A stretch of DNA of 63,617 nt from Vibrio sp. RE86 (GTDB lineage: Bacteria; Pseudomonadota; Gammaproteobacteria; Enterobacterales; Vibrionaceae). The position numbers and the translations under genes were made by a program. The number at the start of each line of letters is the position of its first letter. The first letter of the stretch is position 1. Below the pieces are notes generated by a model. That model had not been told where the DNA came from. It saw only the letters and a list, made by a program, of their open reading frames with translations, and did no database searches. The stretch is from NCBI RefSeq assembly GCF_013114545.1, contig NZ_VTXI01000025.1, positions 1 through 63,617 on the forward strand, written 5' to 3'. This document shows positions 17,110 through 26,380 of this stretch, piece after piece.

Positions 17110-17153
17110 ATTTGTGGATAACTCTGTGAGTATACTAAGGGTAAGGAGAATCA

Positions 17154-19274
17154 GTGAAACCAATCGTAATCAAGCGTGATGGGTCGAGAGCACCATTTAG
17201 TCGAGACCGCATCCAAGCAGCAGTGGAAGCCGCAGCCGATCACAACAGCCAAGAGTTAGCAATCTATGCGTTAAATGTCGCATTGGCCGTTGAGTTGAAG
17301 TTACAAGATCGCGATGAAGTTGAAATCACTGAAGTTCAAAGTTTGGTTGAAGATGAACTCATGCAAGGCCCGTACAAAGGCTTGGCTCGTTCGTACATTG
17401 AATACCGTCATGACCGCGACACAGCGCGTGAAAAGCAGAGTGCATTAACGCAAGAGATCGAAGGATTGATCGAAGAGAGCAACCTTGATCTAATCAATGA
17501 GAATGCCAACAAAGACGGTAAAGTTATTCCGACTCAACGCGATCTTCTCGCTGGCATTGTCGCTAAACATTACGCTAAAACGCATATCTTACCGCGTGAC
17601 ATTGTTCAAGCTCATGAGCAGGGTGATATCCATTACCATGATCTAGATTACGCACCGTTCTTCCCGATGTTTAACTGTATGCTCATCGACCTTCAAGGCA
17701 TGCTGACCAGCGGCTTTAAAATGGGTAACGCGGAGATTGATACGCCAAAGTCCATTTCAACAGCAACAGCGGTAACGGCACAAATCATCGCGCAAGTGGC
17801 AAGCCACATTTATGGCGGTACGACGATTAACCGTATTGATGAAGTACTTGAGCCTTACGTAATAACCAGTTACGAGAAGCACTTAGAGATCGCGAAAGAG
17901 TGGGAGATTCCAAACCCTGAAGCGTTCGCGACAGCACGCACTGAAAAAGAGTGTTATGACGCATTCCAATCTCTTGAATACGAAGTAAACACACTGCACA
18001 CAGCGAACGGTCAAACTCCTTTTGTTACTTTTGGCTTCGGTCTAGGTACAAGCTGGGCTTCACGCCTTATTCAGCAATCCATTTTGAAAAACCGTATCGC
18101 AGGTCTTGGTAAGAACCGTAAAACTGCAGTATTTCCTAAACTGGTGTTTGGCATCAAAGATGGCCTAAACCACAAAGCGGAAGATCCAAACTACGATATT
18201 AAAAAGTTAGCGCTTGAGTGTGCGTCTAAGCGTATGTACCCAGACATTTTGAACTACGACAAGCTGGTGGAAATCACAGGCTCATTCAAAACGCCAATGG
18301 GTTGTCGTTCATTCTTAGGCACTTACGAAGAAAATGGCGAGCTTGTACACGAAGGACGTAACAACCTCGGAGTGGTGAGCTTAAACCTACCTCGTATCGC
18401 AATTAAAGCAAATGGTAGCGAATCTAAGTTCTACGAATTACTTGATGAGAAACTTAAGCTTGCACGTCGAGCACTAGAAACACGTATCACGCGCCTAGAA
18501 AACGTAAAAGCACGTGTAGCGCCAATCCTATATATGGAAGGGGCGTGTGGTGTTCGCTTAAAAGCAGACGATTCTATTGCAGATATCTTTAAGAATGGCC
18601 GCGCTTCTATTTCTCTGGGTTACATTGGCATTCACGAGACTGCAAACGCACTGTTTGGTACTGAAGCGCATGTCTACGATGATGAAATACTGCGTCAAAA
18701 AGCACTTGGCATCATTGCGTACATGAAAGAAGCAGTAAATACATGGACAGATGAAACAGGCTACGGCTTCAGTCTTTACGGCACACCGAGTGAAAACCTA
18801 TGTAGTCGCTTCTGTCGCATCGATAACAAAGAGTTCGGTGTGATTAAAGGTGTTACTGACAAAGGGTATTACACGAACAGTTTTCACCTAGACGTAGAGA
18901 AGAAGGTCAACCCATACGACAAGATTGACTTTGAAATGCCGTACCCAGAGATCTCAAGTGGTGGCTTTATCTGTTATGGCGAGTTCCCGAACATGCAACG
19001 CAACATCGAAGCACTCGAGAATGTGTGGGATTACAGCTACAGCCGTGTTCCTTACTACGGAACAAACACGCCAATTGATGAGTGCTATGAGTGTGGTTAC
19101 ATGGGTGAGTTTGACTGTACAAGTAAAGGCTTTACCTGCCCAAGTTGTGGTAATCATGACTCGACGAAAGTATCGGTAACACGTCGAGTGTGTGGTTACC
19201 TTGGTAGTCCTGATGCTCGACCATTTAACTTTGGTAAACAAGAAGAAGTTAAACGTCGTGTAAAACACCTTTAA
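17154..19274 (+). CDS. nrdD: Anaerobic ribonucleoside-triphosphate reductase
   Basis: A 706-aa class III reductase that makes dNTPs without oxygen. An N-terminal ATP-cone (about residues 3-90) gives allosteric control. The C-terminus has the CxxC...CxxC zinc site (CYECGY, CPSCGN) and the glycyl-radical motif RVCGYLG with Gly681, the same number as in E. coli. The start is GTG at 17154 with AAGGAG 7 bp upstream; no better ATG exists. FNR and NrdR sites precede it. The radical is installed by NrdG, encoded 102 bp downstream. Confidence 0.97.
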   Translation: MKPIVIKRDGSRAPFSRDRIQAAVEAAADHNSQELAIYALNVALAVELKLQDRDEVEITEVQSLVEDELMQGPYKGLARSYIEYRHDRDTAREKQSALTQEIEGLIEESNLDLINENANKDGKVIPTQRDLLAGIVAKHYAKTHILPRDIVQAHEQGDIHYHDLDYAPFFPMFNCMLIDLQGMLTSGFKMGNAEIDTPKSISTATAVTAQIIAQVASHIYGGTTINRIDEVLEPYVITSYEKHLEIAKEWEIPNPEAFATARTEKECYDAFQSLEYEVNTLHTANGQTPFVTFGFGLGTSWASRLIQQSILKNRIAGLGKNRKTAVFPKLVFGIKDGLNHKAEDPNYDIKKLALECASKRMYPDILNYDKLVEITGSFKTPMGCRSFLGTYEENGELVHEGRNNLGVVSLNLPRIAIKANGSESKFYELLDEKLKLARRALETRITRLENVKARVAPILYMEGACGVRLKADDSIADIFKNGRASISLGYIGIHETANALFGTEAHVYDDEILRQKALGIIAYMKEAVNTWTDETGYGFSLYGTPSENLCSRFCRIDNKEFGVIKGVTDKGYYTNSFHLDVEKKVNPYDKIDFEMPYPEISSGGFICYGEFPNMQRNIEALENVWDYSYSRVPYYGTNTPIDECYECGYMGEFDCTSKGFTCPSCGNHDSTKVSVTRRVCGYLGSPDARPFNFGKQEEVKRRVKHL

Positions 19275-19301
19275 CCTAACGCGCTGATTCATCACTACTT
19301 C

Positions 19302-19330
19302 AATAACCTGGCTTAACTGGCCAGGTTATT
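19302..19330 (+). terminator. Hairpin between nrdD and nrdG
   Basis: AATAACCTGGC / GCCAGGTTATT, an 11-bp perfect stem with a 7-nt loop. The following sequence is only moderately T-rich, so this may be an attenuator or RNA-stability element setting the NrdD:NrdG ratio rather than a full terminator. Confidence 0.55.
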
Positions 19331-19376
19331 TGCTCTCTAATCTCTTTGTTTTTCACTTCCAGGAACGGTAAACAAA

Positions 19377-19847
19377 ATGAACTTTCACCAATACTATCCA
19401 GTTGATGTTGTTAACGGTCCAGGTACACGCTGCACGCTGTTTGTTGCTGGATGTGTGCACCAATGCCGTGGTTGTTATAACCAATCGACCCAACGACTGG
19501 ATTCTGGTGAGCTGTTTACTCAAGAGGCAGAGGACAGAATCATTGCTGATCTGAACGATGAGCGTATCAAGCGAAGAGGGCTTTCTTTATCCGGCGGTGA
19601 TCCACTTCACCCGGCCAATGTAAGCACGATCTTAAGACTTGTTAAACGTGTAAGAGAAGAATGTCCGGGTAAAGATATTTGGGTGTGGACAGGGTATACG
19701 CTTGAAGAGCTCAGTAGTGAGCAAAGAGAAGTCACACAATACATTGATACCTTAATCGATGGTAAGTTCGAGCAGGACAAAAAAGACCTCAATCTTAAAT
19801 GGCGTGGAAGCTCGAATCAGATTATTCACCACTTCACTGAACTCTAA
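19377..19847 (+). CDS. nrdG: Anaerobic ribonucleotide reductase-activating protein
   Basis: A 156-aa radical-SAM activase. The CX3CX2C cluster motif is Cys26, Cys30 and Cys33 (GCVHQCRGC), at the same positions as in E. coli NrdG, and the SGGDP motif follows. It uses a 4Fe-4S cluster and S-adenosylmethionine to form the glycyl radical on NrdD Gly681. It starts with ATG after a purine-rich AGGAACGG. Confidence 0.96.
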   Translation: MNFHQYYPVDVVNGPGTRCTLFVAGCVHQCRGCYNQSTQRLDSGELFTQEAEDRIIADLNDERIKRRGLSLSGGDPLHPANVSTILRLVKRVREECPGKDIWVWTGYTLEELSSEQREVTQYIDTLIDGKFEQDKKDLNLKWRGSSNQIIHHFTEL

Positions 19848-19870
19848 TTCAACTGATATGAATACATGAA

Positions 19871-19910
19871 AAAAAGGGCACATCTTTGCAAGAGATTGTG
19901 CCCTTTTGGT
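19871..19910. terminator. Bidirectional terminator nrdG / MATE
   Basis: AAAGGGCACA ... TGTGCCCTTT stem with an A-tract on the left and T-tract on the right. It can serve nrdG (plus) and the convergent MATE gene (minus). Confidence 0.8.
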
Positions 19911-19936
19911 GTGAGTTCGTTTAAATGTCAGGTGTG

Positions 19937-21322
19937 TTAAGCCGCGAGCGCTGTATCGTCATCAACCATATTGTTGATCCAGCGTTTTGATTGAATACGA
20001 TGAATCGTTAATGCGCCTTTGACCAATTCCTCCACAATCAAAGATAACAATACATAGTGTAGAGGCAGCCCTAACACCATACCCGTGTAGTAGGTCAGGG
20101 GAATTCCAATCGCCCATTGGCCAAATGTGTCTATGAATATGCTGTAGCGGATGTCTGCACCACTTTTCAGTACGCCGCCAATGCCAACCATATTAAAGAC
20201 GCGAAAGATCATTCCAAATGCGAGCACTAAACAGACGTTAAGTGCCATCTGCTTATCACTCAAAGGCGTAAACTCAAGCGCATCGAGTATTAAAGGCGAA
20301 CATCCCCAAACAAGCAAAAATAGCAAGACAGCAAGGGCAGAGCTGGTGACGACATACCACCAAGCGGTTTTTTCTACTCGGTCATAGTGTTTTGCGCCAA
20401 TATCATTACCAAGAAGCACTGAAGCGGCGACAGCAAAGCCCATAAATGTTGAAATTAGTACCCCTTCAATGGGTGATAAGAACGAGATAACGGCGAGCTC
20501 GGTCACGCCTAATTGCCCATAAAGAACGCTATAAACGATAAGTCCACCAGTCCAGAGCGCATCATGGATGAGCATAGGTAGTGAAACCTTAAAATACTTA
20601 TTCCTATGTTGTTTGATGGTTCCTTGTGTCCAATCATTTCTCGTTGGTATTAGGTGTTTGTAGTGCTTGCAAAAGAAATAGACCAAGATGAAGGTTTGAA
20701 AAAATCGGGAGATCAAGGTTCCTAACGCTGCGCCAAGTACACCTAGTTGAGGAAAGCCCAGCAGACCGAAAATCAGAACCGCATTGAGTATTACATTCAC
20801 CAAAATCGCAGCGATACTCACTTTAGTTGGCATTTTTGCTTCGCCGACTGAGCGTAATACCGATTCGATAGGTACAACTATCACTGTTGCGACCAAGCTA
20901 AGACCTGTTACGGCAAGGTATTCACTCGCGTAAGAGACATACGTTTGTTCTTGGGCAACGAACGAAACAATCTCTTCGGAATACATGAGATAAAGCACAA
21001 TGAACGGAACGGTAAACAGTAACGATATGACCCAAGATTGAGCGAGTGTGCGTCTTATTCCTGCGATGTTACCTGACCCAAAATATTGCGAAGCGAGTAT
21101 GCTGACAGCGCCGCATAGGCCAAAAACAACGGCAAGGTTGAAGAAAAATATGCGATTGCCGATTCCAACGGCTGCGGTAGCTGATTCACCCAGCTTTCCA
21201 ACCATAAAAACATCAATCAAACCGAGGAGACAAAATAGCATCGACTGCAGAGAGACCGGTGCCCCGATTTGGATCATCTTCTTCCAAAATGTTTTGTCGA
21301 TGTACTGACGTGTTAAGAGCAT
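19937..21322 (-). CDS. MATE-family multidrug/cation antiporter
   Basis: A 461-aa membrane protein with about 12 helices in two MatE halves. It exports cationic compounds using Na+ or H+. The start is taken as the ATG at 21322 (MLLTRQYIDKTF) with GGAG 7 bp upstream; an in-frame TTG at 21349 would overlap that ribosome binding site. It is divergent from an AraC-family gene across about 125 bp, which may regulate it. The substrate is unknown. Confidence 0.9.
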   Translation of the reverse strand: MLLTRQYIDKTFWKKMIQIGAPVSLQSMLFCLLGLIDVFMVGKLGESATAAVGIGNRIFFFNLAVVFGLCGAVSILASQYFGSGNIAGIRRTLAQSWVISLLFTVPFIVLYLMYSEEIVSFVAQEQTYVSYASEYLAVTGLSLVATVIVVPIESVLRSVGEAKMPTKVSIAAILVNVILNAVLIFGLLGFPQLGVLGAALGTLISRFFQTFILVYFFCKHYKHLIPTRNDWTQGTIKQHRNKYFKVSLPMLIHDALWTGGLIVYSVLYGQLGVTELAVISFLSPIEGVLISTFMGFAVAASVLLGNDIGAKHYDRVEKTAWWYVVTSSALAVLLFLLVWGCSPLILDALEFTPLSDKQMALNVCLVLAFGMIFRVFNMVGIGGVLKSGADIRYSIFIDTFGQWAIGIPLTYYTGMVLGLPLHYVLLSLIVEELVKGALTIHRIQSKRWINNMVDDDTALAA

Positions 21323-21447
21323 CGCATTTCTCCGTTGTATTAGATGCAAGTAGTGTATCCATAAGCACCGGCATTGTATTTTCTAGGAGCATCCAAAAGT
21401 TTTGCGAAACTATCAAAGTAATAAGTCGACGACCAACAAGGGAAACG

Positions 21448-22305
21448 ATGGACGATAAGTTAGAGCGTTATTCCATCTCAGAGAACACCCATCAAGAGTT
21501 TATTGACCATGGCCGAGTACTTGCGCTGGATGAGCGGGGTATAGTTCAGTGTGGTATCGCGACATGTCGTGACTTTTTCTCTGTTTATAGAAAGAACCAA
21601 AAGAAACACATGTTGCTTTACACAGTACGTGGTCAGGGTTGGCTAGAAAGTGGCGCATGTCGATATCAACTCGAACCCGGTTCACTCATTTCAGTTCCTG
21701 CTGGAATTGAGAATGCATTTGGAATGGAAGATGAGACTTGGCAGATAGCTTGGGTCTTTCTATCTACCGACATGCATTGGGAAATGATGAGCACAGAGAT
21801 CTGTTATCAATATACGCCTGTCGCTGAGGTTATGTATTCGTGCATTCAAACGCTATTGCGTAGCATAAACCTACCGATTAACTTTGGCGGGGCGATTGGC
21901 GGTCATTGCGTTGCCCAACTCGAGTTAATGCTGCGCGTGCCACATTCTGAAGGTGTATGTAAAAACCAGTTAAGACTGCAGCGAGTGTTCGACCTTGCCC
22001 AACGTCAGCTACATAAAGAGTGGACGGTAGAGCAACTTGCTGACCTCTATCCATGCTCTGAGCCGCACTTTCATCGCGTTGTACAACAATTCTATGGTAG
22101 GAGCCCAATCTCTCATTTGACGCGTATGCGTATGGAATATGCCGCGAGACTGTTGCGCTCGACTGAATGGCCAATACAACATATTGGTGAAATAGTCGGT
22201 TATCCGAATAGTGCGAACTTCAGTACGCGTTTTAAGGCGTGGGCAGAGATGACGCCAAGGCAGTTTAGGAATAAAGGGCGGTCTGACGAAACCTTAGGTG
22301 CGTGA
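21448..22305 (+). CDS. AraC-family transcriptional regulator
   Basis: A 285-aa protein with an N-terminal cupin-like sensor domain (about 45-140; motif LEPGSLISVPAGIENAF) and two C-terminal AraC helix-turn-helices (about 185-280; motifs VEQLADLYPCSEPHFHRVVQ and HIGEIVGYPNSANFSTRFK). The ATG at 21448 is used with AAGGGA upstream. It is divergent from the MATE exporter gene, so a regulator-target pair is likely but unproven. The ligand is unknown. Confidence 0.88.
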   Translation: MDDKLERYSISENTHQEFIDHGRVLALDERGIVQCGIATCRDFFSVYRKNQKKHMLLYTVRGQGWLESGACRYQLEPGSLISVPAGIENAFGMEDETWQIAWVFLSTDMHWEMMSTEICYQYTPVAEVMYSCIQTLLRSINLPINFGGAIGGHCVAQLELMLRVPHSEGVCKNQLRLQRVFDLAQRQLHKEWTVEQLADLYPCSEPHFHRVVQQFYGRSPISHLTRMRMEYAARLLRSTEWPIQHIGEIVGYPNSANFSTRFKAWAEMTPRQFRNKGRSDETLGA

Positions 22306-22459
22306 ATTGTTCTAATTATGAACAGTTAAAGTGCAATTAAACGTGCTTGGCAGAATAATCTTCTCTAATTGACGAAAAACATAAAAAATCATTTCGCGTT
22401 TTTTTGCGAAAGTGTTAACGTGAAGTTCGATGCTTGAATTTCAAAGGGTTATGACTTTC

Positions 22460-23641
22460 ATGTTTTCTAATCTACCAACTCCAGTATTAGATCCTATTTT
22501 ATCTTTATCCGTTGCATACCGCAGCGATGAGCGCTTAAACAAGGTTGACCTTGGCATTGGCGTGTACAAAAACAGCGATGGCGAAACGCCAGTAATGAAA
22601 GCTATTAAACTAGCTCAAGACGTTGTTATCGAAAATCAAAAGACCAAATCTTACGTTGGCCTTGCGGGCTGTGAAGAGTTTAACCAGAGTATGGTTGATC
22701 TGCTTCTTTCTGGCACTTCTGCCATGGACCGTGTGGCGGCGATTCAAACACCAGGTGCGAGTGGTGCACTGCGCATGCTGGGTGATTTGATGAAAGTGGC
22801 TCAACCAGATACGACGGTTTGGATCTCGAATCCGAGCTACGTTAACCATAAGCCAGTAATGGAAGCGGCGGGACTTAAGGTTAAGTTCTACCACTACTTC
22901 TCACCTGAGACCAAGCAAGTTGATACAGCGCGTATGTTAGAGGACCTTTCAAAGGCTGGTCCATCTGATGTCGTGTTGCTTCACGGCTGTTGTCATAACC
23001 CTACTGGGGCAGACATCGACTTTTCTGCTTGGCAAGCGATTACTGAGCTTTCTCAGAAAAACGGTTTTACGCCATTTGTTGATATTGCTTACCAAGGCTT
23101 TGGTGATGGTTTAGAGGAAGACGCAAAAGGTCTTCGCTTTATGGCTGATAACGTCGAAGAGATGTTAATCACCACGTCATGTTCAAAGAACTTTGGTCTG
23201 TACCGTGAACGCACAGGTGCCGCAATTGTAATTGGTAAATCTCAGCAAGATGTCGGTAATGCAAAAGGTAAATTGCTGACTCTGGCACGCTCTACCTACA
23301 CTATGCCACCTGATCACGGTGCAGCGTTGGTGAAGACGATCCTGCAAAGTTCTGATCTGACTTCAGTATGGAAGCAAGAGTTGAGTGAGATGCAACAGCG
23401 CTTGGTAAACTTACGTCAAACGCTATGCAATGAGCTTCGAAATACTCACAATACGTCACAGTTCGACTTTATTGAAAGCCACAAAGGTATGTTTACTGTG
23501 CTAGGCTTTAGCCAAGACCAGATGACGCAACTCCGTGAACAATATGGTATTTATGGAGTAGGTGATGGTCGTATTAATATCGCGGGCTTAACCGAAAAGG
23601 ATATTCCTTACGTAGCTGAAGCGATTGTAAACGTATCTTAA
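22460..23641 (+). CDS. tyrB: Aromatic-amino-acid/aspartate aminotransferase (PLP, class I)
   Basis: A 393-aa fold-type I aminotransferase. The PLP lysine is Lys243 in TSCSKNFGLYRERTG, typical of AspC/TyrB. The N-terminus MFSNLPTPVLDPILSL matches that family; an in-frame ATG 9 bp upstream (22451) cannot be excluded because AAAGGG stands close to both. It transfers amino groups between Tyr/Phe/Asp and 2-oxoglutarate. The symbol is my best guess within the AspC/TyrB group. It is monocistronic. Confidence 0.85.
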   Translation: MFSNLPTPVLDPILSLSVAYRSDERLNKVDLGIGVYKNSDGETPVMKAIKLAQDVVIENQKTKSYVGLAGCEEFNQSMVDLLLSGTSAMDRVAAIQTPGASGALRMLGDLMKVAQPDTTVWISNPSYVNHKPVMEAAGLKVKFYHYFSPETKQVDTARMLEDLSKAGPSDVVLLHGCCHNPTGADIDFSAWQAITELSQKNGFTPFVDIAYQGFGDGLEEDAKGLRFMADNVEEMLITTSCSKNFGLYRERTGAAIVIGKSQQDVGNAKGKLLTLARSTYTMPPDHGAALVKTILQSSDLTSVWKQELSEMQQRLVNLRQTLCNELRNTHNTSQFDFIESHKGMFTVLGFSQDQMTQLREQYGIYGVGDGRINIAGLTEKDIPYVAEAIVNVS

Positions 23642-23696
23642 TTGAATTGGGGCGCTCGGCGTCCCTTTCACTGTTTTGTTGAGATTAGGTGGTCGA

Positions 23697-24353
23697 ATGA
23701 ATAAAACGTGGAAAGCACTGATTCCAATTATGTTGAGTGGCGGTCTGATGGCCTGTTCTACGACGGGGCCTGCGCCAGTTGAACCAGAAGAAAAACCTGT
23801 TATTGAAGAGCCAGCCGTAGAAACTCCAGAAGTAGAAACGCCTAAAGAAGAGGTAGAGAAACCGAAGGAGCCTGAGGTTAAGCCTGAGCCGACTAAGCCT
23901 AAAGTCGTCGTGTTACCAAAGAAAACCGATGATGGGAAATTGGTACTTGGCGGTGAGGAATGGGTTTACATTCCTGGGTTAGAGCAAAACTTTAAAGCAC
24001 GAGTTGATACTGGTGCGACGACTTCTTCGATTAGTGCGGTCGATATTGTCTATTTTGAGCGAGACGGTAAAGTTTGGGTTAAGTTCAAAATCCAGCATGA
24101 AGAAGTCAAAAGCAAAGAGATAGCATTACCAGTAAAACGTTGGGTTAAGATTAGGCAGTCGAATTCCGATGACGTTAAGCAACGCGCTGTTATTGAAGCT
24201 TGGGTACAGCTCGGTGACCTGAAAGAAAAAACCGACTTTACATTAGTGGATCGTACGCATTTATCTTTCCCTCTTTTGCTTGGCCGCAGTTTCTTCAGAG
24301 ATGTGGCGATTGTCGATGTAAGCCGTAAGTACGTGCAAGACAAGCACAAGTAA
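23697..24353 (+). CDS. Lipoprotein with retropepsin-like Zn_protease (PF05618) domain
   Basis: A 218-aa protein. The signal ends LMAC (lipid Cys), followed by a 50-residue Pro/Glu/Lys-rich linker and a C-terminal domain of about 140 residues. The domain has RVDTGATTSS (aspartic-protease-like DTG) and PLLLGRSFFRD, the marks of the ATP-dependent zinc protease/RimK-associated family that is structurally retropepsin-like. The function of these bacterial lipoproteins is unclear. The ATG at 23697 is preferred for the classic lipoprotein signal. A terminator follows at 24372. Confidence 0.82.
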   Translation: MNKTWKALIPIMLSGGLMACSTTGPAPVEPEEKPVIEEPAVETPEVETPKEEVEKPKEPEVKPEPTKPKVVVLPKKTDDGKLVLGGEEWVYIPGLEQNFKARVDTGATTSSISAVDIVYFERDGKVWVKFKIQHEEVKSKEIALPVKRWVKIRQSNSDDVKQRAVIEAWVQLGDLKEKTDFTLVDRTHLSFPLLLGRSFFRDVAIVDVSRKYVQDKHK

Positions 24354-24371
24354 TCATCTATCAAATTGCTC

Positions 24372-24404
24372 AAAAGCCAGCACATTATCGTGCTGGCTTT
24401 TTTT
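24372..24404 (+). terminator. Terminator of the retropepsin-like lipoprotein gene
   Basis: AAAAGCCAGCAC / GTGCTGGCTTTT stem with a 6-nt loop and T-run. Confidence 0.9.
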
Positions 24405-24560
24405 GTTGCGAGATCATATTTTTGCGACCGATATCTTTTTCATCAGGTTTCATAAGGTAATATTTACTCTACAAGTCGGTAACGTGGATAGAACAACCCA
24501 TTCCCCCATATCTAAAAATAAGGTTGTTCATCTAGAAAAAGAACTATAAGGAGTAGGGAC

Positions 24561-24932
24561 ATGAAACATTTATCAATGGCTGTGGTGATCAAAGATGGCA
24601 AAGTGCTTGTTCAGGAGCGTTCTCAAGAACAGCAGAGTAACTCGCACCTCTTTCCTGGTGGTCAGGTTCACGATAATGAGTCAGCGACAGAAGCCGCTAG
24701 AGGCTTGATTAACGAGACATTTATTAACGATATTGAGCACACTGCAACATTCAGTGGGCGAAATGACCTTGGTGGCAGAACTTACTACTCTATCTTTAAG
24801 ACAAAGACGGTAGAACAGAAAGAAACAAGTCGTTCATCATTTCAGTGGCTAGCGCCGAAAGAGATATTGGCGCAAAAGGTTAATGCCGCCGATGCTGATT
24901 TTATTAAAAAGCACTTAGTAGAATGTGAGTAG
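24561..24932 (+). CDS. Nudix-fold protein with degenerate Nudix box
   Basis: A 123-aa protein with the Nudix strand pattern and FPGGQ, but the Nudix box is broken. Aligned to GX5EX7REUXEEXGU, the first Gly (34), Glu40 and the third acidic position Glu52 remain, while the Arg is Gly48, the next Glu is Leu49 and the last Glu is Thr53. Those residues bind the catalytic metals, so hydrolysis is doubtful; a binding or regulatory role is possible. Strong AAGGAG before the ATG. The leader contains an 8-bp inverted repeat GAACAACC / GGTTGTTC. Confidence 0.75.
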   Translation: MKHLSMAVVIKDGKVLVQERSQEQQSNSHLFPGGQVHDNESATEAARGLINETFINDIEHTATFSGRNDLGGRTYYSIFKTKTVEQKETSRSSFQWLAPKEILAQKVNAADADFIKKHLVECE

Positions 24933-24961
24933 CGCTTCGCTGCGAAAACTCGACGAAACAA

Positions 24962-24992
24962 AAAAGCCAATCATGCAATATGATTGGCTTTT
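24962..24992. terminator. Bidirectional terminator Nudix-like / FKBP
   Basis: AAAAGCCAATCA / TGATTGGCTTTT, a 12-bp stem between two convergent genes. Confidence 0.85.
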
Positions 24993-25012
24993 AAGTTTTA
25001 CAGAGTGAAATC

Positions 25013-25486
25013 CTATTGAATTTCTAAAAGCTCTACATCAAAGATAAGCGTTGATGCTGGTGGAATAGGGCCAGTTCCACTTTTTCCATAAGCTAGAGGG
25101 CTAGGAATATACAGACGGAACTTATCGCCAACGTTCATGTAAGTGAGGCCTTCTTGCCAACCTTTAATCACTTGGCCAAGTTTAAAGCTGATTGGCTCGC
25201 CACGTTCGACAGAGCTATCGAACACAGTGCCATCTATCAAAGTACCATGATAGTGTACTTTCACCTTGCTCGCTTTCGTTGGGTGCTCAGTACCTTCACC
25301 TTTGTGTAGAACTTCATATTGAAGGCCGCTTTCAGTAGACACAACCCCTTCTTTTTGAGCGTTTTCTAGTAGGAATGCTTGCCCTAATGCGAAGTTCTCT
25401 TCACCTGCTTTGCTCGTCGTCCAAGAACGATAGATAAAAAAGCCAGCAAGAATAACGATAACAATAGGAATAATAATCTTAGACAT
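25013..25486 (-). CDS. Membrane-anchored FKBP-type peptidyl-prolyl isomerase
   Basis: A 157-aa protein with one N-terminal membrane helix (about residues 4-21) and a C-terminal FKBP domain (about 60-157). Motifs VKVHYHGTLIDGTVFDSS, VIKGWQEGL and PLAYG form the FK506-binding pocket. It would catalyse Xaa-Pro isomerisation in protein folding, with the domain in the periplasm if the anchor is N-in. The next gene on the same strand encodes a DsbA-like lipoprotein 17 bp upstream, suggesting a small periplasmic folding operon. Confidence 0.9.
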   Translation of the reverse strand: MSKIIIPIVIVILAGFFIYRSWTTSKAGEENFALGQAFLLENAQKEGVVSTESGLQYEVLHKGEGTEHPTKASKVKVHYHGTLIDGTVFDSSVERGEPISFKLGQVIKGWQEGLTYMNVGDKFRLYIPSPLAYGKSGTGPIPPASTLIFDVELLEIQ

Positions 25487-25503
25487 AAATCCTTTCCGTT
25501 GAA

Positions 25504-26124
25504 TTAAGGTTGAGTGATTAAATATTTAATGGTGTTCGCAATGCCTTCAACATCTTGGTGCCCGGTTGTCAGTACTTGATATTTACCTTTAACGATAAAC
25601 GTTGGTACTGAGTTCACTTCACCTTTTGTTGTGATGTCGTCTGCCAATTGCATTGCGGCAAATAACTGTTTCTGCTGTTCTTCATTGAAGTTATAAGGGC
25701 TGACCAATGAACGACTTTGGAATGCTTTGTCGATGGCGTCTTTTTTATCGTTCAATGAAGCGCCGTCACCCATTTGAGTCGCAGCAAATAGGTCAAGCAT
25801 CATTTGATGATCAGGCTTTTGGCCAAGTTGCATTTCTGCTGCGTAATAGATCATCGCGCCAATTTGTGCGCTCTCGTTAAACGTAACGTGGACTTTACCG
25901 ATACTCTCGCCAGTCAGTTTCTCGATTTTTGGAATCTCGTTTTCCATCGTACGGCAGTGACCACAGTTAAGAGAAAATACTTCTGTTACGACAGGTAGAC
26001 GGAAGGTAGACAGGTTAGCAGGCAGTTGTTCGTAGTGAGTTCCTTCTACTGGGCTTGTACTTTCTGAACAGCCAACCAGTAGCGTGGAGAACGCGACGAT
26101 AAATAGAGCGGCAATTTTTTTCAT
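25504..26124 (-). CDS. DsbA-family thiol:disulfide oxidoreductase, lipoprotein
   Basis: A 206-aa thioredoxin-fold protein with a helical insertion. Lipobox LLVGC gives Cys19, so unlike classical DsbA it is membrane-tethered. The active site is C54-G-H-C57 and the cis-Pro loop reads SVPTF. It should oxidise or shuffle disulfides in the periplasm. The ATG at 26124 is chosen because it gives a proper signal sequence; the longer frame to 26157 adds 11 residues without a signal. It is co-directional with the FKBP gene. Confidence 0.88.
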   Translation of the reverse strand: MKKIAALFIVAFSTLLVGCSESTSPVEGTHYEQLPANLSTFRLPVVTEVFSLNCGHCRTMENEIPKIEKLTGESIGKVHVTFNESAQIGAMIYYAAEMQLGQKPDHQMMLDLFAATQMGDGASLNDKKDAIDKAFQSRSLVSPYNFNEEQQKQLFAAMQLADDITTKGEVNSVPTFIVKGKYQVLTTGHQDVEGIANTIKYLITQP

Positions 26125-26380
26125 TCTAGATTCTCGAATCATCACGAGGCAGGGCATCTGCTCAATCGTGAGTTAATGGTGTTCCGATTTTACTGTTTCC
26201 TAATTGGAAGAGAAACAACTGGATAGCAGATTATTGAATTAAAGTATTTCGAGAGATGAAAGAAGAGTGAAGTTTATTCATAACGTTTAATTCTAGACAA
26301 TAAATTTGGATGAAAAGGCTAAAGTCTGGCTAAGTTGGCCGATATAACTAATGTATCGGAACGGATTTAACGGTGAACGA

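Noticed and set aside
22392..22411. Terminator after the AraC-family gene
   Set aside because: TTTCGC / GCGAAA forms a 6-bp stem, but the T-run is in the loop and none follows the stem.
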